Origin: Ilex aquifolium | Taxonomy: Eukaryota; Streptophyta; Magnoliopsida; Aquifoliales; Aquifoliaceae | Length of the DNA: 64,000 nucleotides | Direction: 5' to 3' | NCBI GenBank assembly: GCA_951799425.1 | Contig: OX637392.1 | Location: 36,677,593-36,741,592, forward strand | Shown here: positions 48,371 through 60,790 of the stretch, in pieces | Position numbering within the stretch: position 1 is the first letter of the stretch | How the letters are laid out: every line of letters begins with the position of its first letter | Program-made: the position numbers and the translations under genes | Notes under the pieces: model-generated | Databases searched by the model: none | Seen by the model: the letters and a program-made list of their open reading frames with translations, nothing else | Told to the model about the DNA's origin: nothing

Positions 48371-49543
48371 CTGTTTAAGTTAGCTGGTAAGTATATGCAA
48401 CAATCGAATAATCCCAATAAACCAAAAGGTCAAGTCATTCAAGAGGAATAGTTGAATTACTAAATTGGCAGTTTTGTACCATGCATCAGTTAAACAATCT
48501 TAGTGAACCAGAAGGTCAAGTCATTCAGTTGGATCGCTTTAGCTATTTAACCGGCAGGTTGATGATTCACTAATGACGCAATTCCGGTTTACACATTGAA
48601 TCAAAAGCATTAGCTATGCCGAGACTTAACCCATCTATAACCAATCAATCAATTTTTACATAACATCCAATTACGTACATCACTGTATCATGCATGAAAT
48701 ACATAGATAGTATGGTATAGAATATTAAGTACTGCTCGGTGTTCATAACCATGAGCATATTATAAATATAATCATCCATCAGTTAAGGGAGGTATATATA
48801 ACAATTAAGCATAATTAAACACCGGTATTTCCATAACTTAACCAGTAATATACATATGTTCACCCCTCACTGAAGGATAAAAGTCAACTACTCACACCCC
48901 ATTGCTATAAACAAGCAAGAAGCGCGAGACAGCTTCATTACAATACTAAATAAAATACAGACACTCCTTCCGCGAGGAATATTTGAAATACAACCACCCT
49001 TAATATCAATTAAGGCACAAAGGTGGCAGAAGTTCAACCCTCCAAGTAGAAAGGTATAACAGAAATGTAGAAATAACAGAAATTATGGCTGGAAAGTAGG
49101 TTGAGCAGGATCTCTCTTTGGATTCTCTCTAAATCTCCCTCGTACTCTCTTTGGAATTAGCCTTTAGCTCCCCTCCATCAGCCTCCGGATAGTAATGCTG
49201 GCCAGGCCTATTTATAGGCTAAGGGAATATGCTGGAATGAAAAAGAAGATTGTAACCGCCTTTGGCTACCGTCCGAACGCCATCACCACCGTCCGGACGG
49301 TGCTAGCCCTCTGGATTGTTGTGGTGATCTTCCACACTGTTCTGGAAGGTTATTTATTGGAAATACACTTGCATCCTTTGTTGGTTTAGGCTTTGACAAA
49401 TTGCTCCCCATGGTTTTCGCACAAAACCCTGAAATTAACCCTAATTTACGCACTAACCCTAATTTACGTACAATTCAACTATTTTAACCTACATAATTAA
49501 CCTATTAATCTACTTTAACTTACACACTAATTAGGATTAATCA
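48371..49543 (-). mobile_element. LTR-like copy 1 of a family also found at 62512
   Basis: On the minus strand the copy begins at 49543 with TGATTAATCCTAATTAGTG. It shares this start and the later phrase TTATCAAAG/TTGTCAAAGCC-type with copy 2 at 62512 (TGATTAACCCTAATTAATG). A TATA box (CCTATAAATAGGCC) lies on the minus strand at about 49203-49216, followed by a leader-like GA-rich tract. The left limit is not clear and 48371 is a guess, set by the edge of the Athila fragment. Confidence 0.45.
49205..49214 (-). promoter_or_regulatory. TATA box of LTR-like copy 1
   Basis: The minus strand reads CCTATAAATAGG, a canonical plant TATA box. It lies about 330 bp inside the TG edge at 49543, as expected for an LTR promoter. 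Confidence 0.55.
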
Positions 49544-52500
49544 TTAAGACATACACCAAACCTTAGGATTTTGTATAAATTGACATGTCATAAATGTACA
49601 CACATATAACATAGCAAGAATATCTTGCTAACAACAAGGATGATCATCCAAATATTTATTATTCATCAAATAGATGCATATCAACCATATTGAGTATCAA
49701 ATATCACATATAGAATTATATCAATACTAAAGTTCTTAACACATAAATAAACTCCTACTAACCAGTACATCAAAAGACCCCAAAATACCCATGTTGTCAA
49801 CAAGTTACAAGTCTTAGTCACTTGGTTAAATGATCGAAAAACATTGATTCTATATCAATAAGTTCAATCACAATGTCACTTTTCTTCACAAGATCCCTAA
49901 CAGAAAGATATTTAATTTTCATATGTTTAGACCCAGTAGAATTTTTGTTGTTCTTTGAGAAGAACACAACTATACTATTATCACAATAAATTGTTAGTGG
50001 TCTAAAGATGGAATCAACAATCATAAGCTCTAAATAAAATTTCTTAACCATATAGCTTATATTGTAGCTCCATAACAAGCATAAATTTAGCTTATATAGT
50101 GGAAAAAAAAAAAACTGTGAGAGTTTGTTTAACACTCTTCCATGCTATTGCTTCTCCAGCTAACATGGAAATATATCCTGAAGTGGATTTTAAATCATCT
50201 GGACGCCCAGCAAAATCTGAATCTGAGTAACCAATCACCTCAAGACTACTAACTCTCCTATAAACAAGCATGTAATTTTTTTGTTCTTTCCAAGTATCTC
50301 ATAACTTTCTTAGCTACTACCCAATAATCTAATTATAGTTTAGAAAGATACCTACCAAGAACACTAACAACAAAGACAATGTATTTTTCATAAAAGAGTT
50401 ATAGATTTTAACCTCAGTAGGACAACCCCAGACTCGAAAATGGTTAAGACTTAGTTTCCTATTGGTCCATAATTCAAAAGGTGTTTTTGGAACAGATTTG
50501 CTAGGAACTCTATTAAGAATGTATGAAGCCGTTTTAATGGCTTCTCCCCAAAGATAATCAGGTAAGTTACACCTAATTATCATGCTCCTCATCATGTCTT
50601 TAAGGGTGTGATTACGCCTTTCAGCCACACTATTCTGCTCGTGATGACCAGACATTGTATATTGGGCAAAAATCTCACATTCTTGAAAGTACTTGAGAAA
50701 TGGTCCTACATGCTGCCAAGACACATCATGTTTGTCATAATACTCATCACCACGATCAAACCTAGTAATTTTGATGACTTTCCCTAGCTGATTCTCTACC
50801 TCAGTCTTGAAAATTTTAAACTTTTCAAGAACATTAGATTTTTTCATTAATCAAATAAATATATCCATAACGAGAGAAATCATCAATAAAAGTAATAAAA
50901 TATTTATTACCACACAAGGTACGTGAGTAAGGTCTACTAATGTCAGTGTGAATGATTTCTAAAAGATCCAAACTGTGAGTTGCACTTTTCTTCTTAGTCT
51001 TGGTCATTTTACCCCTAATGCAGTCAACACAAGTTTCACGGTCTTAAAAATCAAGGGGATGAAGAATATCATTATTTATTAATCTTTCTACTTTTTCTCT
51101 AGAAATGTGACCCAAACGTTTATGTCACAACTGTGAAGATTTTCCTTCATTAAAAGGTCTCTTAGATATAACATTCACAATATCTGAAAGACCATATTCA
51201 TTATTCACAGCCAAGCATATACTATACAAACCATCATATAAAACACAATGACCAACAATTTTGGAATTTAAAGACAAATAGAGTTTTACCATTACTAAAA
51301 TTAAAACAATATCTAATTTTATCAAACAAGAAAATTGAAATCAAATTTTGCCTAAATGACGGTACATAAAAAGTATTTTCTAAAACAAGTTGAAAACCAG
51401 TGTCTAAATTCAACCTAACAGTTCCTATGAACTCAACATAGACTTTATTATTATTTTCTATTTTAAGTTTGACTTCCCCTTCACTTGGCCTCCGTTTACT
51501 TGTGAATCCCTGCAAAGTCATGGCAATAGGAATAGAAGCCCCACTATCAATCCATCAAGAATTTAATGGGACATTAACCAAATTGGATTCAAAGCAAACA
51601 AAGGCTAGTGAGTTACCTTCTTCTTTATTCTTCTTTTTTTAACCAAGACTTGAATCAAGTGCACTCACTTTTCTTATGACCTCGTTTCTTGCAAAAGTAA
51701 CACTTGACATCTTTTCGAATGACAGCCTTAAAACCTCCCACATTCTAACCAATACCATGTCTTTTGAAATATCGACCATTCTTTGGAGCATTATGATTAG
51801 GGTTTCTATTATTTTCTCGATACCCATCTTCGAAACTAGATTTAGGTTGGGAAACAAATAAGGTAGTTTCACTATTTTCTTTTCTAAGTTTTTCTTCCTC
51901 AGAATCACACTTGGAGATAAGGTCATTTATTGTCCAGGACTCATTTTGGGTATTGTAGGCAATTTTGATTTGACTAAACTCAGGAGGCAAAAAGTTAAGA
52001 GTGTGATGAACAATGAAATCATCAGAAATAACAATTTTGAAAGCTTTGAGCGTGGTTTGAACATGGACCATTCTAAGGATATATTCCCTAACATCACATA
52101 CATTGTCATATTTCATACTCGTTAATTCATTCATTAGGCCCCCAGCTTCAATCTTGTTGGATACCTTGTATCTCTCTCCTACAGCAGTAAAGAACTCCTT
52201 GACATTCTTGGTTTCTGGCAAGCCACTAATAAGGTGTTCAGAAATATACTTTTTCATGGCAATCATACTCAGGCGATTAGATTTCTTCCACTTTGCATAA
52301 AGTTCTTTTACTTCAGGGGAACTTTCACTAGTAGGTTTAGGAGGTTCATTCTCTTTCAAGGCAAAAAAGACTTCAATGTTCGTTCTCTTATAATTAGAAC
52401 CCATCAAGACTTTAATGTTGGCATTATTATTATTCACAACAAAAGAGACTGTTCAAGGTAACGAGAATATAAACAGTTAGCAAAATTGGGCAATAAATAA

Positions 52501-52702
52501 ATAAAATATGTTTTGAACATAATAAGTCATTTTATTAAGAGAGTCCAAATACATCACTACAAACTCCCCTTTGGGCAGATAATGCAATATGCTATAGGTC
52601 ATCTCTTTCATGTTACTAACTAATGAGAATGCTCAAGTTTCGAAAAATCTATCCCCTTTGGGTAGATAAACCCTCTAGACTATTGTACCTCTAACACAAT
52701 AT

Positions 52703-53055
52703 TTCATGACATCTCCAAATTATAATACATAATAACCCCTTTTGGGCAAGTAATTATATATTATAATTTAGAGACCATCCGGTAATAAAAGTATGAGAAA
52801 ACCTATAAATTTTAATGAATAGACCACTTTGGTGGCAACCATCCATCTTAACTCATTGAATTTTTCAAACCGGGATATTTTCATAACATCTTTAAATCAC
52901 AATACACAATAACCCCCTTTGAGCAGGTAATTGTATATTATAATTTAAAAATCATCCCGTAACAAAAGTATGAGAACAATCTATAAATTTTTAATAAATG
53001 GACCACTTTGGTGACAACCATCCATCTTAATCCATAGAATTTCTCAAACTGAGAT
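52703..53055. repeat. Tandem duplication of about 175 bp in the copia leader
   Basis: Two consecutive copies share ATTATAATTTA, CCATCCGGTAATAAAAGTAT/CATCCCGTAACAAAAGTAT, GACCACTTTGGTGGCAACCA/GACCACTTTGGTGACAACCA and CATCCATCTTAA. A weaker third copy may lie at 52560-52700 (CCCCTTTGGGCAGATAAT). Confidence 0.75.
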
Positions 53056-53532
53056 ATTACAACAAATGTCCATAATTAAATATCATGTGATCAATTAATT
53101 TGAAGTACTAAGCGATATGTACATTTATAGATCACTCATAATCAATCGTTGCATTCAAGTCTCAATTCTATTTGTACTATTAAAATTAAGTAATTTAAAC
53201 TCACATCTACCAACATTTAATAAATAATATGTAGACCATAAAAAAAATTTCATCATATAAATCACTAGGGACTAAAATTAGAATTGTACAAACACCATCT
53301 ACAAATTATAGCAATTCAATCAAAGTTGCATTAGCATGAGAGAAAAATAAAAATAAAAATTAGTTGCTATCAATAATTTGTATGTGTAAAGTCTACACCT
53401 ATTCATCAACATGACCTCATGTTATTAACACGAGTCATCCAAAAAAAGAAAGTATATATTAATCATAAAAATTTTAACATAAACATCACAATTGTTAAAT
53501 AAATCCTATTTTTATTATTTTAATAGTCACAT

Positions 53533-53534
<2 letters not shown>

Positions 53535-53602
<68 letters not shown>
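53535..53602. repeat. Perfect AT microsatellite, 34 units
   Basis: Uninterrupted (AT)34 in the leader of the minus-strand copia. Confidence 0.97.
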
Positions 53603-53605
<3 letters not shown>

Positions 53606-53959
53606 CTTTGATGACAAGCATCTCAAATTTAATTTAAAGAAAACAGCCGTCATCCATATCGATGCTTTCACCTTTTTATTTTTATTTATTTTTATTTTCT
53701 TCTTGTGACGAACATGATTGGCAGCCATCCATATCCATGCTTTCACCTTTTTTATTTTTTTCATTAGAAAAGTGCAGTAACTTTTCTTTGAATGGAAAAG
53801 ACAGTCAGCCTATTGCCATCGACGGCGATAGTGTGATTCAACAGTGTGTTGAGAAAAAATTGGTGTCGCCAACACCACAAAAAATAATTTTGAAATTCCT
53901 AAATTATATGAATAAAAATATAAAACAAATCTCATTGGGTCCTAAATTCATATACGATA

Positions 53960-53972
53960 GGCTCTGATACTA
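53960..53972 (-). other. Primer-binding site of the minus-strand copia
   Basis: The minus strand reads GTATCAGAGCC beside the 5' LTR, close to the initiator-Met tRNA complement TGGTATCAGAGCC. Confidence 0.65.
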
Positions 53973-53974
53973 CA

Positions 53975-54417
53975 TGTAAAAATTTTAATAATTCGTATAT
54001 GAAATTTAGAACACCTAAATTACAAGATTTAGATCATATAGGTTTAGACCATACCTGTGTGAGCCATGATATTCGATTTTCAGATTTCTTTCACTGAAGG
54101 GCAAGGTTTTAATTTCCTTCTTCAAAACAATAGACGACTCTCAATAGGACAAGCCAATTTAGGTTATGAAGTGGAGAGTGGACCTAACCTGCTATTTATA
54201 ATGAATCTAGTGGGCTCTCCCATTACGGGCCACAATTAGATTAAGACTTACACTTAACCGTCTCAACCACATCAATTAAAAGATGTAAATAAGGCCATCA
54301 AAATCGATCACTTAATAATATTGGGCTCATCTCATTGAACCATAAATTCAGCCCATTTTTTACAAGCTAAAAATTAACTATCAATTAATGGAAGTCTAAT
54401 ATAGAAAAATTTCAACA
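53975..54417 (-). repeat. 5' LTR of the minus-strand copia
   Basis: On the element strand it starts TGTTGAAATTTTTCTATAT (54417) and ends AAAATTTTTACA (53975), 443 bp. A TATA-like ATTATAAATAGC lies at about 54192-54203. TG...CA ends plus the adjacent primer-binding site define it. The right-hand limit rests on the TG end alone. Confidence 0.65.
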
Positions 54418-56197
54418 AATAGTAGTTTGATTTTTGCAAGGCACCAACCTCACTACAAGTGTTAGGAAAACTTTAAACCCTTCAAGGTAAGAAACTCATC
54501 CAACCCCTCTACGATACACCATCGTCTACAACCCACGTTAATCACACCCACTCATACATGAGGTACTTTCCAAAAAATTTCAATAAAACTGACTACAATC
54601 TAGAATCATGGTTCCATAAATTTTCAAAAAGAATAATTCAAGAAAACATGCAAATGAGATTCAATAAAAATATTTATATTGATCATAACCAAAACTAAGG
54701 TTTTAGAAATCAAGACCATGCGAGTTTTGATATAAATCATGGATAAGTTTAGTTATAACTCAAGAACAAGAATTTTTTGATAAAGAATGGATAAATCTTG
54801 AATAGAAATCATTTATAATCAAGAAAAAATTCACATAATTGAAAAGAATCGTCAATATTTATCTATCTAACATATATATAAGGATTGAAAGGATAATAAT
54901 GGGTTATTTGTACTAGAGGTCCTCAAAATATGGAGTTTGTCTCATTTTGGTCCTCAATATTTCAATTACATCATTTTGGTCCCTGAAGTATTGAATATGT
55001 TTCTGTATGGTCTTTCAAGCAGACAACGTCCAGATTGCTAACGATTTTTTATCATAAACTTGTCACGTAATACCTAAATATGGACAAAAAATAATTTTGA
55101 TAGCTTTGAAACAAAATTTGGGTAGCTCTTGACAAAAAATGTGTAATATGGGTAGCTTTTGACCAAAATTTGGATAGCTCATTATCAAAACTATGTAATT
55201 TGGGTAGCTATTTAACCAAAATTTGAGTAGAAATTTGGTCAAGAATTATCCAAATTATTTTTTTGTCCATATTTAAATTTCACGTGACAAGTTTATGATA
55301 AAAAAATCATTAGCAATCTAGACGCTATCTGCTTGAGGGACCATATAGAAACATATTCAATATTTCAGGGACCAAAATGATGCAATTAAAATATTGGGGA
55401 CTAAAATGAGACAAACTCCATACTTTGGGGACCTCCAATGCAATTAACCCGATAATAATAATAGTCATAGCCTCAATCTTGAATTTGAGAAAGAAACCCT
55501 ACCTTTAATTCGATATTTGGAGAAAGTCTAACGCTTTGATTTGTCTCCTACTCGAAATCCCTTTGAATTCTTGTGTTTTCTCCTTCTCTCTCACTCTCTA
55601 GGGTTGCCTAAGGATGAAAAATGGTACAATATGGTTGCAGGGACTTCCTTAGGGTATTTATAGGCTCAGTATCTGAACATTCATTGCCACCCTGATCGCT
55701 TTTTTAAAAATCGCATTTGCGTTCAAATGGAGATTGGCATTCGAACGTGCCTCATTCAATTGTAGCTGTTGTTCAAACATTCCTTGCTCTTAGTATCTCG
55801 ATTTCTGTCAATTTTTTTGTCATAAACCAAACTACTGTAGCTAAGCCCCGTTTGAATGTGATTTGTGTTCGAACGTGGACCCAGTTTTATACCTTAACTT
55901 CCAGTATAATTTTGCCCTACTTACGAGTTAATTCAAAAAAAATTGGTGACATACACTTTTGTAACCCTAGAGATCTAGTTTCTGCTATCTAAAAATTAGC
56001 TCCATATAATTTTTGTGTAAAAAGCTATGATTAAAAATGCCCCAATAGTATACAATTTCATTCTCTCCAAAATTCCCCAAAACATGCAAACACGATTCAA
56101 AACTCTTAGTATCTTCTAATACAACATATATAACCCATCTTTTATCATTAGATATGTACATGCACACCACATTGTTATAAATATATGGGGTTTTACA
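54418..56197 (-). mobile_element. Old Tekay-type LTR (solo or fragment), containing a MITE
   Basis: It ends ATATATGGGGTTTTACA at 56197, like the chromovirus LTR end (ACATGTGGGGGTTTACA). It also shares ACACTTTTGTAACCCTAGAG (55951) with ACACTTTTGTAGCCCTAGAT in the chromovirus LTR, and both have an AACCCTACCT (55497) to TATTTATAGG (55657) layout. It is the same orientation but far more diverged, so it is an older relative. No internal coding region adjoins it. The left edge is not defined. Confidence 0.6.
54901..55450. mobile_element. Mutator-type MITE with about 210-bp inverted arms
   Basis: It starts GGGTTATTTGTACTAGAGGT and ends ATTGCAATTAACCC-type (complement GGGTTAATTGCATTGGAGGT). The arms match over about 210 bp (54901-55110 against 55240-55450). 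A perfect 9-bp duplication GATAATAAT flanks it (54892-54900 and 55451-55459), the size made by Mutator-like transposases. No coding capacity. The centre (about 55090-55235) is a degenerate array of GGGTAGCT...GACCAAAATTT units. Confidence 0.9.
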
Positions 56198-57629
56198 GGT
56201 TCTTTAGGAAATATATTGAAAATTCACTACATGTTATGTGTTATTATATGTCCACATTGGTATTAGAGTATGATTTATTTGTTGATTCACTATAATATGT
56301 CATGCTTGAACACATGATATGTATTTATGCTATTCGATTCATGACTGGGAATAGTTATTAACATGCAAAATGGGTCTATCTTTGTGACGATTTTTTTGCA
56401 CCAAATTTTTTGGTGGATTTGTTCCTTATAATTCCAGAATATCACATGTAAAATTTGACGAAGATTTGTTATGTTGTTTGCAAGAAAAATCAAATTAAAT
56501 TTTGGGCTATTGTATAAAATAATGATTTTTTTTTCAGCTATTTTGACCAATATTTGAACTATAAAACGTGAGTTTTGATGCAAACTATTTACACAAGATG
56601 AATCTTTGTTATTTCGACTTTCCAAACGGTATATAATACGCATTTTTTCGTTGAGTATATTGGAAGAAATTAGTGCACAAAATTGGGATCACGCACTGTT
56701 AAAACTGAAGTTTGTAAAAATGAACAATAGTTAGAATGGCTGCTTGCGTGTAAGTTGTTGGGACCTCCACTTACCCAAAGCTAATGGATGTAGACTATCC
56801 ATAGTCAAGCATGAGGATACATGGCCTGGAGGACGTGGCCAAAACTAGAGGAAATTTGTGAACATGCTTATGTCCATGTATTGCATTAGAATAGTGGGAG
56901 GAATTCTATTGGTGCATTCCCACATGCATTAGTGGCACGTGTGGCCACGTGCATTGTCCCTAGACCACCAAAATTTGTTATGTGTGATTCATGTTTGCTA
57001 TTCATCTATTTTTTTCCCGACCCCTCTGAAATTCTTAAAGTGATAAATATGTCCCTAGAATTTTTTTTACTATTTAGAAAATCTATTTTTTTTTGAAAAA
57101 AAATTACATTAAATTCTAGAGGAGTATTTTTGCATAAAAAGGTCGGAAATGAGTCATATTTACTATTTTTATTTGTATTAAAATTGTGAGAATTTTCTTC
57201 CATTATTTTGTATTGTTTTGGGTATCTTTTGGATCCAAAAATAATAAAAAATGTGTACATGCAACTTTATACCATTTGTGACCCTTTATATTTTTAAGTG
57301 GAGTAAGGATCCTACATTTTTTTTTGCATCGTGGAATGACTAATATTGATAATGAATCAATTATGTGGCATTTTTGACTGATTGAGTGGAATTAAATGCA
57401 ATAAAAAATGAAAGTAATGGTCATTCCGTATGAGACTATAAATCTCGTTCCCTATGAGGGTGAGTGTGGCACAATAATCCATTTGAAAGACCTATTTGAA
57501 TTGCTTCTTAAGTGCTAGCATACTAGTTTTAGAATAAATGGATGGTTGATTAAAAATTGGTATTAATTATTTATTACCTTATGTTCATGTGATGTATGGA
57601 ATAAGAATTATTCTGCTACGTATAATGTG

Positions 57630-59325
57630 TGTTGACCATATGTTTGGTTAAGCAAGGTTTTGATGATAACAAACATTCTTGTATTAATAACCATCTTCTT
57701 GTGAGTTTGGTTGAAAGTGTTGCACATGTTTGACATAAGATGTGTTAAAATGGACATTGTGCTACACATGATATGAAAAACCAAAAGAGAAGATGTGCAT
57801 GGATTAAATGCTCAATTGGATAATTGAAGATGTAAAGAAATGAAGAAATTGAGCATGTCTAAAGTAGTTGATTGAAGATGAGAAGATGCAGCTACATGAA
57901 GAGAATGAGTATTGCTAAATAAGTTGACTGAAGGTGAAGAATTGGATGGAATGAACATGAGAAGCTTAAGCAACCACATCATCGGTTTGATGGTTGTAAG
58001 AGGAAAGCTTGAAGAGGTTAATGATCATTGTTATATAATCATTATTCAAGTTAGGAACGTAATGATGTTGGCTAAGAGGAAGATTTGAAGGATTGAGGCA
58101 AAAAAGTGAAAGAGACAAGCCAAGAAGGAAGAATGTTCAAATAAGTCAATTTGACATAATCTTTGTTATGTGGGATTAACTTTTGACACAGATGTCCAAT
58201 TAACTTGATTAGAGTGTGGCTATAAAGAAGAATTTAAGATCTACAAGTTTGTGTGAAATAAAAATTTTCATATTTGAATTTCTTCTAAAATAACCTTCGT
58301 TAGATTCAAACGTTTTGAAGGTCAAAATCGCATTTGACATGAAAGGCAGTGCATAGATCCGAAATTCTGGATGTTGAAGGCAGCATGCCGGCTAAGGACA
58401 AGTGGAATGCCGGATGGTCTTCTAGCTAGGGAAGCGGCCTGCTAGATGAGGCTTCTGGATAGCTTTTTGGCAGAAGAAAAGGAGGGCATCCGGATGATTG
58501 GAAGCGGCATGCCGAATGTTGGAAGCAGCATGCTGAATGTTGGAAAAGGCATGCCGGATGGTCTTCTGCATGCCTTTTGTTGTGCAGCATGTTTGGCGAG
58601 TCTGCTGGATGCATAAGTGGCATGCAGGAAAGCCCTTCAGATGTAGCCTTTGGAGCCTCTAACGGCTAGTTTTTGGCTCATCCTCTTGTCCATTTGTTTC
58701 CTCTATAAAAGGTCATTATGAGGCTTGTTAAAAAAATACTTTTTGGGAAATTCTTGGAGATTTCTTTGAGCATTCAAATGGTGATTTACATATCAAGAAA
58801 TGAACATTATTGTGAGATCTTGGCTACAAAGCCAATTGTGTTTTTCTCATTCTTTGAGTTAAATTGAGTGATTTTTTGCTTATAAACAGAGGAGAATATT
58901 ATTATATTGAGTAAGATTCATGTTGTATCATTTGAGCTTGAGATTGTAAGGTTGTGTCTTCACCTACCAAAGAAGACAAGGATTGTAAAGGGTTTTATCT
59001 TCACCGATTGAAGGAGATCGAGATAGTGAAAAAGAAAGAGAAGCTCCGTGGACGAGGGAAAGAGAGGACGCAGGCCATCGTGGTTGGTGTCAAACCTCTA
59101 TAAATCTTGTTTGTTCTTCTTCTTCCCTACTACTTAATTGCATCATTTATATTACATTACTTATCACATATTTTGCAAATCACATACATAATCTTGTTCA
59201 TATTCACATTAATTGCATATCCAATATTCACTCACACACATCTAAGCAAAGCAATTTCACACATAGTGAAATTGATTTTTAAGTAGCTATTAGTTGAGAA
59301 AACCTAATTCACCCCCTCCTCTCTC
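57630..59325 (+). mobile_element. Copia-type LTR nested in the leader of the plus-strand copia
   Basis: It begins TGTTGACCATATGTTTGG and soon has TTTTGATGATAACAAACA, a start common to many plant copia LTRs. A TATA box (CTATAAAAGG) is at about 58702-58711. Towards the right end there is AACCTAATTCACCCCCTCC (about 59302-59320) with TTAGGTTGCA, the usual 3' end phrase. No primer-binding site follows, so it is a solo LTR or fragment. The target duplication was not resolved. Confidence 0.6.
58381..58625. repeat. Minisatellite of CATGCCGGATG-type words
   Basis: Variants of GCATGCCGGATG occur about eight times (for example 58384, 58407, 58506, 58529, 58549, 58619), with GGATGGTCTTCT appearing twice (58412, 58555) and GAATGTTGG twice in a row (58514, 58537). 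It sits about 80-320 bp upstream of the LTR TATA box. Confidence 0.65.
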
Positions 59326-60189
59326 TTAGGTTGCATTTGGGACACAATATGAAACTCAGCGTCCCCATTATTCTTTTGATTAGATTGTAGTAGAATTTGG
59401 TTGGAAATGTAATCAAAGGGTTGCCTTATTATATTGAAGCCTTGTAAAGGAATGTGTTTCATGTTGCACATTATATATGTAGAATTTTTCTTAGCATAAG
59501 CTTGATAATGCCAATTGGGCTCCGTGGAGCCCATGTGCATTTTGTTGAATGGCAAAATGATATGGATGTAAATATGACAATTTCAATTATGGTTATGTGG
59601 AGATAGTGGGAAAGGTTAGATCCTCCCAAAATAAATTTGTTCAAGAAACAATGGAAAATATATTCCTAACTCACACATGCAGGGAAGATGATTATGGGCT
59701 TTTTGGCACATTTTTTGATTTCGTTATGTGAGAATGGATAATATTTTTTGTTTGGATTTTTTGAACAAATTAAAAAGATGTGTAACTAATGTCAAACTTG
59801 CACATGTCCATGTAGTGATCAAATGGCCACCAAGAATGTAGTTGCTGACCTTGCTAGGGGTGACAAATTGGATGGTACAAACTATGACATATTGCACCAA
59901 AAAATACAATACCTGTTGAATGAGCAAGAGCTCTTGGAACACTTGACGTGTTCAAAGACCCGACCTGAGGATGGGTCCACGACCCAACACCGTCGAGATC
60001 TTGAGGCCTACTAGACTTGGGATAATAAAGATCGCAGTGTGCACTACACCATGCTTAGCAGCATACATAACTATCTTCTTGGGTAGTTTTAGATATACCT
60101 CACTACCAATGAGATGTGGGACCAATTGAAATTTGTCTATGCTGGTACTTCGACCACTAGATTGAGGGGGGCTATTTAAGATTGTTCTT

Positions 60190-60790
60190 TTTAATTGTAA
60201 TCAAAGATGTTTTATTGTCTCTTAATTCTTTTTTGAACAAATCAAAGAACCTAATGGATCAAAATTTTACTTCGGGTGACTTGACAACCTGTCGCCTACA
60301 ACAAAGTGATTGGATCCACCAACCATAGAAAACACAAGCTCCAAGAAAAAAGGATACGTAGGGCAAGGATATATGAATTCTTGGAGCCCTTTTTCTTCAT
60401 CTTCTCTTGCTTGAGTCCTAAGAGCTCATACTCTAGATGCATACAGTGTAGAGATCGTACTAATAGCTATTAGAAGAGGAATCACTCGAGTTAGGTGCCT
60501 GAACGAAGGTTGAAGAATGATTCTAGCTCAGCTGGCATCAGGATTTCATTTCACACTAGCCCAGCGCTGAATCCTTTGCCCCATACTTTGAGATGCTCCT
60601 CCCCGTCGATCAAGTAGTGACGCTGCTCGTGATAGGCTTAGCTTTAAGCCGCTATCATTCGGTTCGGATAAGTCAAGTCCCTTCGATCGGTTCGCTCAGG
60701 TGATCTTCTTTCTTTACTCAACTCAATTCCTTTTCTTTTCTACGCTTTCTTATCTTATGAAATTTTGAAAGAAATAGTCCCTTTTACATG
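60190..60790. other. Insert in copia gag, possibly of organelle origin
   Basis: Recognisable gag stops at about 60170 and resumes at about 60790. The intervening sequence matches no copia motif. From about 60400 it is richer in GC than its surroundings, with phrases such as GCTCAGCTGGCATCAGG, GCTTTAAGCCGCTATC and CAAGTCCCTTCGATCGG, in the style of plant mitochondrial spacer DNA. This is an impression of composition, not a match. It could also be unrelated nuclear DNA. Confidence 0.35.

Larger units (their letters stand above)
49818..54417 (-). mobile_element. Ty1/copia element, decayed
   Basis: Minus-strand copia fossil. 5' LTR at 53975-54417, primer-binding site beside it, long AT-rich leader to 52440, gag at about 52437-51640 (UBN2-type: FFTAVGERYKVSNKIEAGGL; CDSEEEKLR), protease and pre-integrase at 51520-51125 (LENTFYVPSFRQNLIS), integrase at 50847-50340 ([38 protein letters not shown]), and a final RNase H piece at 50135-49818 (IYCDNSIVVFFSKNNKNS). 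Most of RT is absent and no 3' LTR was found. Many breaks, old. Confidence 0.85.

Noticed and set aside
60510-60560. tRNA-like word TAGCTCAGCTGG
   Set aside because: No matching B box or cloverleaf arms were found downstream, so it is not called as a tRNA gene.
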